Below are positions 1 through 7,969 of a stretch of DNA of 64,000 nt, in pieces. A program made the translations under genes and the position numbers. The notes beneath the pieces were generated by a model that worked only from the letters and a program-made list of their open reading frames with translations, was not told where the DNA came from and did no database searches. Every line of letters starts with the position of its first letter. Within the stretch, counting starts at the first letter, position 1. Origin of the DNA: Streptomyces sp. L-9-10 (GTDB taxonomy: Bacteria > Actinomycetota > Actinomycetes > Streptomycetales > Streptomycetaceae); contig NZ_PHRF01000095.1 of the NCBI RefSeq assembly GCF_004151105.1, positions 186,001-250,000 on the forward strand. The letters run 5' to 3'.

Positions 1-566
1 CCGTCGGCGCCGCCGTCCCGGTCACCGGTGGGGTGCGGGCCGGGCGCGCCGTCCTCCGAGACGGCGGTACGGGAGGACGGGGCACGGAAGGCGTCGAACG
101 CGTCGTCGTCGAACGCCTCGATGAACTCGCGGCGCGGTCCCGGGATACGCGGAGCCGCGGGCGCCGGAGCGGCGGGCGCCGACGGCGTGGGCGCCGAAGT
201 CCCGGGCGTACGGGCCTGCTTGGGCGGGGCCGCGCCGCGCCGCGCCGTGTCGGCGGACTCGGCGGACTCGGCGGGGTGACGCGTATCACCGTGGCGCCGC
301 TCATCGCCCCAGCCGCCGCCGGCCTCACGCTGCTCGGGGTGGCCGCCGCGCACCTGCGGCACGCCGTGCGCGGGGGTGGCGTGCGCGGGTCCGCCGTGCT
401 GCTGCTCCGGGCCCGCGTCCCGGCCCTCCGCGTCCCGGCCGTCCGCGGCGCGCCTGCGCCATCCCCTGCCGGATCCGGCCGGTGCCGGGTCGGGTTCCTC
501 CGCCGCGACCGCGGCCGTGGACCGCGCGCCCTGGGGTACAGGGCCCTTGCGGCTGTGTCGTCCCAC
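1..566 (-). CDS. DUF3152-type protein, N-terminal part (truncated by window edge)
   Basis: Only the 5' part is present; the gene runs off the left edge. The GTG start lies 9 nt after the stop of the upstream hydrolase gene, with an AGGAG ribosome binding site overlapping that stop, so the two are probably co-translated. The product begins MGRHSRKGP and continues as a disordered stretch rich in Arg, Pro, Ala and Gly, then an acidic segment (FIEAFDDDAFDAF). This opening and the position next to an alpha/beta hydrolase and a TetR gene are what I remember for Streptomyces DUF3152 proteins and for Rv3207c. The conserved domain itself is outside the window, so the family call rests on context and the N-terminus. 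Confidence 0.65.
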   Translation of the reverse strand, partial: MGRHSRKGPVPQGARSTAAVAAEEPDPAPAGSGRGWRRRAADGRDAEGRDAGPEQQHGGPAHATPAHGVPQVRGGHPEQREAGGGWGDERRHGDTRHPAESAESADTARRGAAPPKQARTPGTSAPTPSAPAAPAPAAPRIPGPRREFIEAFDDDAFDAFRAPSSRTAVSEDGAPGPHPTGDRDGGAD

Positions 567-574
567 GCCCCGGA

Positions 575-1534
575 TCAGCTCCTGTCGTAGTCATCGATGA
601 GTTCCCGGCACGCCTGCGCGACCTGCCGGGGGTACTCCATCATGGCAACATGTCCGGCGTCGGGGAGGGTAAGCAGCCGCGAACCGCGGAAAGCGGCCGA
701 CGCCCTGCGGGCCATACGGCACGAAACGAGCAGATCCCGCCCGCCGTAGACGAGCAGCGTCGGCGCCAGCACCCGTTCGGCCTGCCGCCACAACCCGTGT
801 TGACCACCCAGGGTGTACGCGTTGACGATACCGCGCGCCGAGTTGGCCATCGCGTCCCAGAAATACGGCAGTTGGAGCCGACGCTCCATCTCCCGCACGG
901 CGTGGCGCAGATCCTCCTCGGGGACCGACGAGGGGTCGCCGTAGGTCAGCCCCATCGCGCCGCGGGTGCGCTGCTCCGGCGTCCAGTCCCGGGTGAGCCG
1001 GCCGAACAGCGAGGCGACACCGGGCAAGGCGAGGAGCGCGGTCGGCAACGCGGTGCGCTGCACCCGGATCTCCGGCAGCGCGGGCGAGATCAGCGTCAGG
1101 GTCCGCACCAGATCGGGCCGGGCCGCGGCGACGCGCGTGACGACGGCGCCGCCGAGGGAGTTGCCGAGGAGGTGCACGGGACCGCGCCTCTCCGCGTCCA
1201 ACAGCCGGATCACCGCGCGGGCATGACCGGTGATGGAGTAATTGCCGTTGTCCGGCGGCGGCGAGTCCCCGAACCCGGGCAGATCGACGGCCTCGCCGTC
1301 GACGATGTCCTCCAGGAACGGCATCAGCGCCGACCAGTTCTGCGAGGAGCCGCCGAGCCCGTGCACATACAGCGCGGGCGGCGCGCCGGCCCGGGACGCG
1401 GGCCGCGCTCGTACGGTCAGCGTCAGCCCCGGCAGCGCGACGGAACGGAGCCGCTCCCCGTCCGCGACCCGTACGGGACTCACCTTCGGCGCCACGGCGG
1501 CGGCAATGGTTTCCGGCAGCTCGGTCGACGACAT
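575..1534 (-). CDS. Alpha/beta hydrolase
   Basis: A 319-residue alpha/beta-hydrolase. The oxyanion region is YVHGLGG near residue 57, the nucleophile elbow is GNSLGG at 124-129 (Ser126), the acid is in GGRDLLV in the last third, and the histidine is in GHVAMM near the C-terminus, so the triad looks complete. No signal peptide or membrane segment; cytoplasmic. Substrate unknown. There is no Shine-Dalgarno sequence before the ATG, but TAACAT lies exactly 6 nt upstream, which suggests a leaderless mRNA. It precedes the DUF3152-type gene, probably in one transcript. Confidence 0.85.
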   Translation of the reverse strand: MSSTELPETIAAAVAPKVSPVRVADGERLRSVALPGLTLTVRARPASRAGAPPALYVHGLGGSSQNWSALMPFLEDIVDGEAVDLPGFGDSPPPDNGNYSITGHARAVIRLLDAERRGPVHLLGNSLGGAVVTRVAAARPDLVRTLTLISPALPEIRVQRTALPTALLALPGVASLFGRLTRDWTPEQRTRGAMGLTYGDPSSVPEEDLRHAVREMERRLQLPYFWDAMANSARGIVNAYTLGGQHGLWRQAERVLAPTLLVYGGRDLLVSCRMARRASAAFRGSRLLTLPDAGHVAMMEYPRQVAQACRELIDDYDRS

Positions 1535-1540
1535 GCCGCA

Positions 1541-1546
1541 ATGTTA
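1541..1546 (-). promoter_or_regulatory. -10 box of a probable leaderless promoter (hydrolase)
   Basis: TAACAT on the minus strand ends 6 nt before the ATG at 1534 and no ribosome binding site is present. This geometry puts transcription start at or next to the start codon. No good -35 was found. Confidence 0.45.
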
Positions 1547-1685
1547 CGAGACGATCACGCCCCGGCCCGTGTGTTCGCGGTCACAAGCCGCATGGCGCCG
1601 CGCACCCCCTGCTTCCAGAGCAGGCGGGGGTCCGAGGACAGGGCCTAGGCTCTTAGGGAGAGCTCTGGGAGAGAGAGGGCACGCC

Positions 1686-1916
1686 ATGGCGGTTGACCCC
1701 ACGGATCCCGAAACCTTCGAGACGGACGGCGAGGACGGGACGGCCGAGCTGGACGAGGAGGTCCCCGAAGCCGACGCCGCGGAACAGCACACGGACGTAC
1801 GGCCCGGGGGCGACGAACCCCTGACGCGTATCGACCCGGACAGGGCGGACGAAGCGGACGCGGCCGATCAGGCGCGGGCGGTCGGGACCGACGAGGATGA
1901 CGACTACCGTCCGTGA
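1686..1916 (+). CDS. Small acidic protein of unknown function
   Basis: A 76-residue protein starting at an ATG preceded by a purine-rich ribosome binding site (GAGAGAGAGGG). About a third of the residues are Asp or Glu; there is no hydrophobic segment, and the composition suggests a disordered cytoplasmic protein. I do not recognise a domain. It stands alone between the divergent hydrolase gene and the TetR gene. A TAGGCT hexamer about 40 nt upstream could be its -10. Confidence 0.55.
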   Translation: MAVDPTDPETFETDGEDGTAELDEEVPEADAAEQHTDVRPGGDEPLTRIDPDRADEADAADQARAVGTDEDDDYRP

Positions 1917-2073
1917 CCGGGCGGCCGGGCTCGTGGCGCGAAGGGCCTGGTACGCCCACCGGACGTGACCGGGCGCCAAAAAAACAGGTCCTCACCACGC
2001 ACAGCCGGGTTACCCAAAAGTACGATGGCCAGGCGGCGCACAGCGCGCACGGAACGAATTTTTGGGAGGCGGC

Positions 2074-2715
2074 GTGACAGCCATAGAGCAGACAGAGGCG
2101 GCGCGCCCGCGGGGCACGCGCCTGCCGCGTCGCGCCCGACGCAATCAGCTGCTGGGCGCGGCGCAGGAAGTGTTCGTCGCACAGGGCTATCACGCGGCCG
2201 CGATGGACGACATCGCCGAGCGGGCCGGTGTCAGCAAGCCCGTCCTCTACCAGCACTTCCCCGGAAAGCTGGAGCTCTATCTCGCGCTGCTCGACCAGCA
2301 CTGCGAGAGCCTGCTCCAGGCGGTCCGTACAGCGCTCGCGTCCACGACGGACAACAAGCTGCGCGTCGAGGCCACGATGGACGCGTACTTCGCCTATGTC
2401 GAGGACGAGGGCGGCGCGTTCCGCCTGGTCTTCGAGTCGGACCTGACGAACGAGCCCGCGGTGCGCGAGCGCGTCGACCGGGTCGCGCTCCAGTGCGCGG
2501 AGGCCATCTCCGACGTGATCGCCGAGGACACCGGGCTCTCCAAGGACGAGTCCATGCTGCTGGCCGTGGGGCTCGGCGGCGTCTCCCAGGTGGTGGCGCG
2601 CTACTGGCTCTCCAGCGAGTCCGCGATCCCCCGCGACCAGGCGGTCCAGCTCCTCACCTCGCTGGCCTGGCGCGGGATCGCCGGCTTCCCGCTGCACGGC
2701 AGTGAGCAGCACTGA
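2074..2715 (+). CDS. TetR-family transcriptional regulator
   Basis: A 213-residue TetR regulator. The GTG at 2074 is chosen because GGGAGG lies 4 nt upstream. The N-terminal helix-turn-helix is clear: the segment FVAQGYHAAAMDDIAERAG followed by VSKPVLYQHFPGKLEL, about residues 33-70. The C-terminal helices form the ligand/dimer domain; the ligand is unknown. The next gene is DUF3107 on the same strand, a pair also present in mycobacteria (Rv3208-Rv3208A as I recall it). TetR proteins usually repress their own or neighbouring promoters, but no operator was identified here. Confidence 0.9.
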   Translation: MTAIEQTEAARPRGTRLPRRARRNQLLGAAQEVFVAQGYHAAAMDDIAERAGVSKPVLYQHFPGKLELYLALLDQHCESLLQAVRTALASTTDNKLRVEATMDAYFAYVEDEGGAFRLVFESDLTNEPAVRERVDRVALQCAEAISDVIAEDTGLSKDESMLLAVGLGGVSQVVARYWLSSESAIPRDQAVQLLTSLAWRGIAGFPLHGSEQH

Positions 2716-2751
2716 ACGACGGGTGTTCGCTGCGGGCGTTCCCCGCGGCGT

Positions 2752-2779
2752 CTTCCGGATGGTCGCTCCGGGCTAATGT
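2752..2779 (+). promoter_or_regulatory. Possible promoter of the DUF3107 gene
   Basis: CTTCCG and TAATGT are separated by 16 nt and lie about 57 nt before the GTG start. This suggests that DUF3107 has its own promoter in addition to any read-through from the TetR gene. Confidence 0.35.
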
Positions 2780-2835
2780 GTGCTGCGTACCGCGCGGCTG
2801 GCCGCGCAACGCAGACCGTTCGGAGGGACATAGCC

Positions 2836-3063
2836 GTGGAGGTCAAGATCGGCGTGCAGCACACGCCCCGCGAGATCGTTCTGGAGAGCGGGCAGACCGC
2901 CCAGGAGGTCGAGCGCGCCGTCGCCGACGCGCTGGCCGGCAAGGCGCAGCTGCTCAGTCTCACGGACGACAAGGGGCGCAAGGTGCTCGTACCGGCCGAG
3001 CGGATCGCATACGTGGAGATCGGTGAGCCGGCCACACGACGCGTCGGATTCGGCGCTCTGTAG
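2836..3063 (+). CDS. DUF3107 family protein
   Basis: A 75-residue protein starting at GTG with a GGAGGG site 8 nt upstream. It opens VEVKIGVQH, continues with REIVLESGQTAQEVERAV and ends in PAERIAYVEIGEP followed by RRVGFGAL, the compact alpha/beta pattern of DUF3107 (the family of mycobacterial Rv3208A). Function is not known. It always sits beside a TetR gene and close to a DEAD-box helicase gene in actinobacteria. A strong terminator follows directly. Confidence 0.85.
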   Translation: MEVKIGVQHTPREIVLESGQTAQEVERAVADALAGKAQLLSLTDDKGRKVLVPAERIAYVEIGEPATRRVGFGAL

Positions 3064-3080
3064 TCACGCGCACTCATGCA

Positions 3081-3119
3081 CGGAATGGCCCGGCGGGACA
3101 CCCCCGCCGGGCCATTCCG
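3081..3119 (+). terminator. Strong hairpin terminator after DUF3107
   Basis: Perfect 17-bp inverted repeat (3081-3097 with 3103-3119) and a 5-nt loop, 18 nt after the stop codon. As usual in Streptomyces there is no long T tract. Confidence 0.85.
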
Positions 3120-3302
3120 CTGTCCGTCCGCTGTCCGTTCCTCTGCCCCTCCCCCGCGCTGTTACCCGCGAGTTCCGCTATGCGCGTAGCCGCCCTCTCC
3201 CGGGGGTCTGTCGAGGGTTGCGTTCCGTGCACTCCGGGTAGTGACGTGCTGGGCCCAAGGCCCTGACCACATGTCACTCCCGGCGTCGTGAGGTGATCAG
3301 CA

Positions 3303-3578
3303 GTGATCTGGGAAGTTCTCGGATCGGTCCTGCTCGGACTCGGTCTTTCGTGGGCGGCGGCCAGTCGGCTCTCCCACCGGCTCCCGGCTCACCGGACGGT
3401 GTACACGGCCGGCCCGGTCGGCGCGCTCGTCGGCGCCTATGTGACGCATATGGCGCTGGGCGCGGGCCATGTTCTCGCCACGCTCGTCGGTGCGCTGCTG
3501 GTGGGAGCGGTGCTGCTGTCACTGCTGCTCCGCCCCACGCGCCGCGGACTGCGCCGGCCCCAGACCTCCACCCCCTGA
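3303..3578 (+). CDS. Small integral membrane protein
   Basis: A 91-residue protein starting at GTG with AGGTGAT upstream. It has an N-terminal hydrophobic segment (VLGSVLLGLGLSWAA), a central glycine-rich one and a third at about 58-77, then a basic tail, so two or three membrane helices with a cytoplasmic C-terminus are likely. I do not recognise the family. It is convergent with the ferritin-like gene; the space between them is filled by tandem repeats. Confidence 0.6.
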   Translation: MIWEVLGSVLLGLGLSWAAASRLSHRLPAHRTVYTAGPVGALVGAYVTHMALGAGHVLATLVGALLVGAVLLSLLLRPTRRGLRRPQTSTP

Positions 3579-3602
3579 GCTGTTCCCCGAAGGGGCCGCC
3601 GG

Positions 3603-3690
3603 TCAGGCGGCCGGCCCGGGGAATCAGGCAGCCCCGGGGGGAATCAGGCGGCCGGCCCGGGGGATCGAACAGCCGGTCCGAGGGGGATCA
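3603..3690 (-). repeat. About 21-bp tandem repeat covering the stop codon of the ferritin-like gene
   Basis: Five degenerate units begin TCA(G) at 3603, 3624, 3644, 3665 (TCG) and 3688, with the body GGCGGCCGGCCCGGGGG. The unit at 3688-3690 is the real TGA stop of the minus-strand gene. The others are downstream copies, three of which repeat the TGA. Confidence 0.75.
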
Positions 3691-4434
3691 GGCGGCCAGC
3701 CCGAGGGCGGCCATCCGCTTGGTGTGCGCCTCGGTGATCCGGGAGAACATCCGGCCGACCTCCGCGAGGTCGAACCCGTCCGCCACCCCGCCCACGAGCA
3801 TCGTGGACAGCGCGTCGCGCTCGGCCACGACCCGCTGTGCCTGCGAGAGCGCCTCGCCCATCAGCCGGCGCGCCCAGAGCGCCAGACGCCCGCCGACCCG
3901 CGGCTCCGCCTCGATCGCGGCGCGTACCTTCTCCACGGCGAAGTTGCCGTGTCCCGTGTCGTCCAGTACGGCGAGCACCAGCGCGCGGGTGTCGGTGTCC
4001 AGCCGCGCGGCCACCTCCCGGTAGAAGTCGCTGGCGATCGAGTCGCCCACGTACGCCTTGACGAGGCCCTCCAGCCAGTCAGATGGCGCGGTGAGGCGGT
4101 GGAAGTCGTCGAGCGCCTTCGCGAACGGCTCCATCGCACCGGTCGGCTCGGCGTCGATCGCCCGCAGCCGGTCGTTCAGCCGCTCGAAGTGGTGGAATTC
4201 GGCGGCGGCCATTTTCGCCAGGGCCGCCTTGTCGGCGAGGGTCGGCGCGAGCTTGGCGTCCTCGGCGAGCCGCTCGAAGGCCGCCAGCTCCCCATAGGCG
4301 AGCGCTCCCAGCAGATCCACGACCGCGGCGCGGTACTGCGGCTCGGCGGAGGCCGTGTCCCAGTCCTGGGCGGCGATCCCGGTGGGTTCCTCGGCTGCGG
4401 ATGCGGGCGTGGTGGCGTTGTCGGGCGTCTCCAT
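3688..4434 (-). CDS. Ferritin-like fold protein
   Basis: A 248-residue, mostly helical, acidic protein. Carboxylate/histidine motifs such as GELAAFERLAED and AAEFHHFERLNDR (ExxH type) are those of ferritin-like diiron proteins related to MiaE hydroxylases; whether it binds metal is inference. The ATG at 4434 is preferred: TATTGT lies 7 nt upstream with no ribosome binding site, which fits a leaderless mRNA. A GTG 17 codons upstream (4485) is the alternative. The same gene lies between DUF3107 and the rhlE-type helicase in mycobacteria (Rv3210c). The 3' end is followed by tandem copies of its own stop region. Confidence 0.75.
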   Translation of the reverse strand: METPDNATTPASAAEEPTGIAAQDWDTASAEPQYRAAVVDLLGALAYGELAAFERLAEDAKLAPTLADKAALAKMAAAEFHHFERLNDRLRAIDAEPTGAMEPFAKALDDFHRLTAPSDWLEGLVKAYVGDSIASDFYREVAARLDTDTRALVLAVLDDTGHGNFAVEKVRAAIEAEPRVGGRLALWARRLMGEALSQAQRVVAERDALSTMLVGGVADGFDLAEVGRMFSRITEAHTKRMAALGLAA

Positions 4435-4441
4435 GTACCGC

Positions 4442-4447
4442 ACAATA
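4442..4447 (-). promoter_or_regulatory. -10 box of a probable leaderless promoter (ferritin-like gene)
   Basis: TATTGT on the minus strand, 7 nt before the ATG at 4434; no Shine-Dalgarno sequence. Confidence 0.45.
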
Positions 4448-4553
4448 GCCCGCTCTTCGCGCCGCGTAAGGGCCTGGTCAGACACTGTGGTCACACCGTT
4501 CCGACGAATTCGCCCAACACACATGCGCGATTCCGGGGTACAGTGGTAATGGC

Positions 4554-4618
4554 GCCTGCCGAATATTCGGCGGGCGATCGCAGTGTTAGACAGTGTTTGA
4601 ACGAGGGTAGTCCCTCGT
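4554..4618 (+). promoter_or_regulatory. Structured leader/operator region of the helicase gene
   Basis: The 423-nt gap between the divergent ferritin-like and helicase genes has no further gene. It holds an 11-bp inverted repeat with one mismatch centred at 4564/4565 (around GAATATTC), a direct repeat CAGTGTT at 4581 and 4591, and a hairpin ACGAGGG-TAGT-CCCTCGT at 4601-4618. These lie 240-300 nt before the helicase start, so they could be operator sites or part of a long 5' UTR. Long leaders are common for bacterial RNA helicase genes. Confidence 0.4.
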
Positions 4619-4857
4619 GCAGGCCCCATGAGGATGCCCGGTCGGTGGCCCGATCGGCTCCGACCCGACCGCCCTCCGCGCGGATCGTACGCACAGCAGC
4701 GTACGGCCGCAGATGAGGGGCCCCCTCAGCGGTTCGAGCGCTCGAGCGACGGCAGTGGTCCCGCGCCATCCGGCCAATCCACGGCCGGCCGAGTACCCAG
4801 GTGCGGTACGACCCCCAGCGTTCGCCTCGCGCCGCGTCTCACAGAAGAGGCAGCACC

Positions 4858-6957
4858 CTGACTACGACTTTCCGAGACCTCGGAATCCTCCCCGAGACAG
4901 CCGAAGCGCTAGAAGCCGTCGGCATCCTGTCTCCGTTCCCCATCCAAGAGATGACGCTCCCCGTCGCGCTTTCCGGCAAGGACGTCATCGGACAGGCCAA
5001 GACCGGCACGGGCAAGACGCTCGGCTTCGGTCTGCCGCTCCTGGAGCGCGTCACGGTCCCCGCGGACGTCGAGTCCGGCCGGGCCGTGCCCGAGAAGCTC
5101 ACCAACGCCCCGCAGGCGCTCGTCGTCGTCCCCACCCGCGAGCTGTGCACGCAGGTCACCAACGACCTGCTGACGGCCGGCAAGGTGCGGAACGTCCGGG
5201 TCCTGGCGATCTACGGCGGCCGGGCCTACGAGCCGCAGGTCGAGGCCCTCAAGAAGGGCGTCGATGTGATTGTCGGCACCCCGGGCCGGCTGCTCGACCT
5301 GGCGGGCCAGAAGAAGCTCGATCTCTCCCATGTGCGCGCGCTCGTCCTGGACGAGGCCGACGAGATGCTCGACCTGGGCTTCCTGCCCGACGTCGAGAAG
5401 ATCATCCAGCTGCTGCCGCCCAAGCGGCAGACGATGCTGTTCTCCGCGACGATGCCGGGCGCGGTCATCGGCCTCGCCCGCCGTTACATGTCGCAGCCCA
5501 CGCACATCAGCGCCACCTCGCCGGACGACGCGGGCGCGACCGTCGCCAACACGACGCAGCGCGTCTACCGCGCCCACTCCATGGACAAGCCGGAGATGGT
5601 CGCCCGCATCCTCCAGTCCGAGGGCCGCGGCCTGGCGATGATCTTCTGCCGTACGAAGCGCACGGCCGCCGACATCGCGGACCAGCTCGCCCAGCGCGGC
5701 TTCGCCTCCGGCGCGGTCCACGGCGACCTGGGCCAGGGCGCCCGCGAGCAGGCGCTGCGCGCCTTCCGCAACGGCAAGGTCGACGTCCTCGTCTGCACCG
5801 ATGTCGCCGCGCGCGGTATCGACGTCGAGGGCGTGACGCACGTCATCAACTACCAGTCGCCGGAGGAGGAGAAGACCTACCTCCACCGCATCGGCCGCAC
5901 GGGCCGGGCGGGCGCGTCCGGTACCGCCGTCACGCTCGTCGACTGGGACGACATCCCGCGCTGGCAGCTGATCAACAAGGCGCTGGACCTCGGCTTCCCG
6001 GACCCGCCGGAGACGTACTCCACGTCCCCGCACCTGTTCGAGGAGCTGAACATCCCCGCCGGGACCAAGGGTGTCCTGCCGCGCGCGGAGCGTACGCGCG
6101 CCGGTCTGTCGGCCGAGCAGGTCGAGGACCTCGGCGAGACGGGCGGCCGCGGCCGTAAGTCCGCCGCCCCCGCGGCAGCGGCGGCGGTACGGGAAGAGCG
6201 TCCGGCCCGTACGCGCACCCCGCGCCAGCGCCGCCGTACCCGCGGCGGAACCCCGCTGGAGGCGACCGCGACGGTGGCGGCGCCGCTGCCCCCGAGCGCC
6301 GAGCCGCAGTTCCAGACCGCGGAGCCGCAGTTCCAGACGGCCGTGCCGATGGACGTGCCCGCGAGCGTGGAACGGCCCGCCGAGGCGCGTACTCCGCGCC
6401 GTCGCCGGCGTACCCGCGCCGGAGCCGGGTCCGGGGCCGGGTCCGGGACACCGGCCGTGGAGACCACGACGGATCCGGTCGCTTCCGAGCCGGTCGCCGC
6501 GGAGTCCGTCGCCGCGGAGTCCGTCGCCGCGGAGTCCGTCGTCGCGGAGCCGGTCCTTCCCGAGCCGGAGGCGGAGCCCGCGGCCAAGCCGCGCCGCCGC
6601 CGTACCCGGGCCGCGAAGCCCGCTGCCGACACGGCCGCGCCGGTGGAGGCCGCCGCGGTGACGGAGCCGGTCGACGCCCCCGAGGCGCCGGTCGCCGAGA
6701 CCAAGCCGCGCCGCCGTACCCGCGTCGCCAAGCCCGTGGCCGAGGCCGCGGAGCCGGTGGCGGCGGAGCCGGCGGACGGGACGGCCGAGGCGCCCGTCGC
6801 GGCGACCAAGCCCCGTCGCCGTACCCGCGTCGCCAAGCCGGCCGCCGAGGCCGTCGAGGCCGCCGCGACCGCGGAGGCACCCGAAGCGGAGGCGGAGGCG
6901 CTGCCCAAGCCGCGCCGCCGCCGTACGCGCACGACAGCGGCGAAGACCGAGAGCTGA
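4858..6957 (+). CDS. DEAD-box ATP-dependent RNA helicase with basic C-terminal repeats
   Basis: All helicase motifs are visible: Q motif (FPIQEMTLP, about residue 27), motif I AKTGTGKT at 47-54, PTREL, GTPGR, DEAD near 165, SAT near 196, CRTKR, ARGID and HRIGRTGRAG near 342. From about residue 420 the protein is a disordered tail with repeated (K)PRRRRTR blocks separated by Ala/Glu/Pro spacers, an RNA-binding tail. It unwinds RNA in ribosome assembly or mRNA turnover. The start is placed at CTG 4858, where the family sequence TTTFRDLGI begins and AGAAGAGG lies 7 nt upstream; an in-frame GTG at 4801 is the alternative but has no site. Same position as rhlE (Rv3211) in mycobacteria. Confidence 0.93.
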   Translation: MTTTFRDLGILPETAEALEAVGILSPFPIQEMTLPVALSGKDVIGQAKTGTGKTLGFGLPLLERVTVPADVESGRAVPEKLTNAPQALVVVPTRELCTQVTNDLLTAGKVRNVRVLAIYGGRAYEPQVEALKKGVDVIVGTPGRLLDLAGQKKLDLSHVRALVLDEADEMLDLGFLPDVEKIIQLLPPKRQTMLFSATMPGAVIGLARRYMSQPTHISATSPDDAGATVANTTQRVYRAHSMDKPEMVARILQSEGRGLAMIFCRTKRTAADIADQLAQRGFASGAVHGDLGQGAREQALRAFRNGKVDVLVCTDVAARGIDVEGVTHVINYQSPEEEKTYLHRIGRTGRAGASGTAVTLVDWDDIPRWQLINKALDLGFPDPPETYSTSPHLFEELNIPAGTKGVLPRAERTRAGLSAEQVEDLGETGGRGRKSAAPAAAAAVREERPARTRTPRQRRRTRGGTPLEATATVAAPLPPSAEPQFQTAEPQFQTAVPMDVPASVERPAEARTPRRRRRTRAGAGSGAGSGTPAVETTTDPVASEPVAAESVAAESVAAESVVAEPVLPEPEAEPAAKPRRRRTRAAKPAADTAAPVEAAAVTEPVDAPEAPVAETKPRRRTRVAKPVAEAAEPVAAEPADGTAEAPVAATKPRRRTRVAKPAAEAVEAAATAEAPEAEAEALPKPRRRRTRTTAAKTES

Positions 6958-6974
6958 CGTACGCGCGCACCACA

Positions 6975-7019
6975 GCCGGATGGCCCGACGCCCCCAGAGG
7001 GGGGTGCCGGGCCATCGGC
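6975..7019 (+). terminator. Terminator after the helicase gene
   Basis: Long imperfect inverted repeat GATGGCCCG / CGGGCCATC extended by CCCCC / GGGGG pairing, 18 nt after the stop codon. Confidence 0.75.
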
Positions 7020-7034
7020 TTTCCGAGGCGCGGT

Positions 7035-7040
7035 TAGCCT
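7035..7040 (+). promoter_or_regulatory. -10 box of a probable leaderless promoter (second hydrolase)
   Basis: TAGCCT ends 6 nt before the ATG at 7047, without a ribosome binding site, and follows the helicase terminator directly. Confidence 0.5.
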
Positions 7041-7046
7041 CTTCGC

Positions 7047-7889
7047 ATGAGTCGGCCGCCCACGTTCGTCCCGCCCTCCTGCGCCCGCGCCCGTACGCTC
7101 GCGACCCGCCGCGGGCCCTTCGCCACGCTCGACGCGCGGCCGGCCGGGGAGCCGCGCGGCACCGCGCTGATGCTCCCCGGGTTCACCGGGAGCAAGGAGG
7201 ACTTCATCGCGCTGCTGGAGCCCCTCACGGAGGCCGGCTACCGGGTCGTCTGCGTGGACGGCCGCGGCCAGTACGAGACGGCGGGCCCGGAGACCGAGGA
7301 GGGCTACGCGCAGAGCGAGCTGGCCGCCGACGTACTGGCGCAGACGGAGGAGCTCGGCTCCCCCGTGCATCTGGTCGGGCACTCGCTCGGCGGTCTGATC
7401 GCCCGTGCCGCCGTGCTGCTCGACCCCGGCCCGTTCGTCACGCTGACGCTGCTGTCCTCCGGGCCCGCGCGGGTCACCCACGTCCAGCGGGAGCGGGCCG
7501 AGCTGCTCAGCGGGGCGCTCAGGGCCATGACGATGGGGCAGGTCTGGGAGATCATGCGCTCGATGGATCCGCCCGAGGAGACCGCCATCGACGGGGAGGA
7601 TCTGCGCAGGCGCTGGCTCCTCACCCAGCCGGCCCAGCTGATCGCCACCGGCCGACAGCTGAGCGTGGAGCCGGACCGGGTGGACGAGCTGGCCGCCGTA
7701 CGGCCGCTCCCGAAGCACGTGATGTCCGGCGAACGGGACGACACGTGGCCGGTGCCGCTGCTGGACGAGATGGCCGTGCGCCTCGGCGCCCGCCGGACGG
7801 TCATCGAGGGCGCCCAGCACTCGCCCAACACCGACCGGCCGCTGGAGACCGCCGCCGCGCTCAGGGACTTCTGGGACACCCACGGCTGA
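7047..7889 (+). CDS. Alpha/beta hydrolase (lysophospholipase-like)
   Basis: A 280-residue cytoplasmic alpha/beta hydrolase. LMLPGFTGSKEDF forms the oxyanion loop, GHSLGG near residue 112 carries the nucleophilic serine, GERDDTWP provides the acid and GAQHSPN the histidine. Substrate unknown. The mRNA is probably leaderless. It has its own promoter and lies between the helicase terminator and the convergent NYN gene, so it is monocistronic. Confidence 0.82.
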   Translation: MSRPPTFVPPSCARARTLATRRGPFATLDARPAGEPRGTALMLPGFTGSKEDFIALLEPLTEAGYRVVCVDGRGQYETAGPETEEGYAQSELAADVLAQTEELGSPVHLVGHSLGGLIARAAVLLDPGPFVTLTLLSSGPARVTHVQRERAELLSGALRAMTMGQVWEIMRSMDPPEETAIDGEDLRRRWLLTQPAQLIATGRQLSVEPDRVDELAAVRPLPKHVMSGERDDTWPVPLLDEMAVRLGARRTVIEGAQHSPNTDRPLETAAALRDFWDTHG

Positions 7890-7969
7890 CACGGCCTGAC
7901 ACCGCTCACCTCGGCACCCACGGCCGACCGCCAGGGTGGAGGCCGGGGTGGAGAGGCCGGACCGGGCCG

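Noticed and set aside
5877..7892. A 671-codon minus-strand frame over the helicase 3' end
   Set aside because: It is the mirror of the Arg/Ala/Glu repeats of the helicase tail and crosses a strong terminator and a leaderless promoter.
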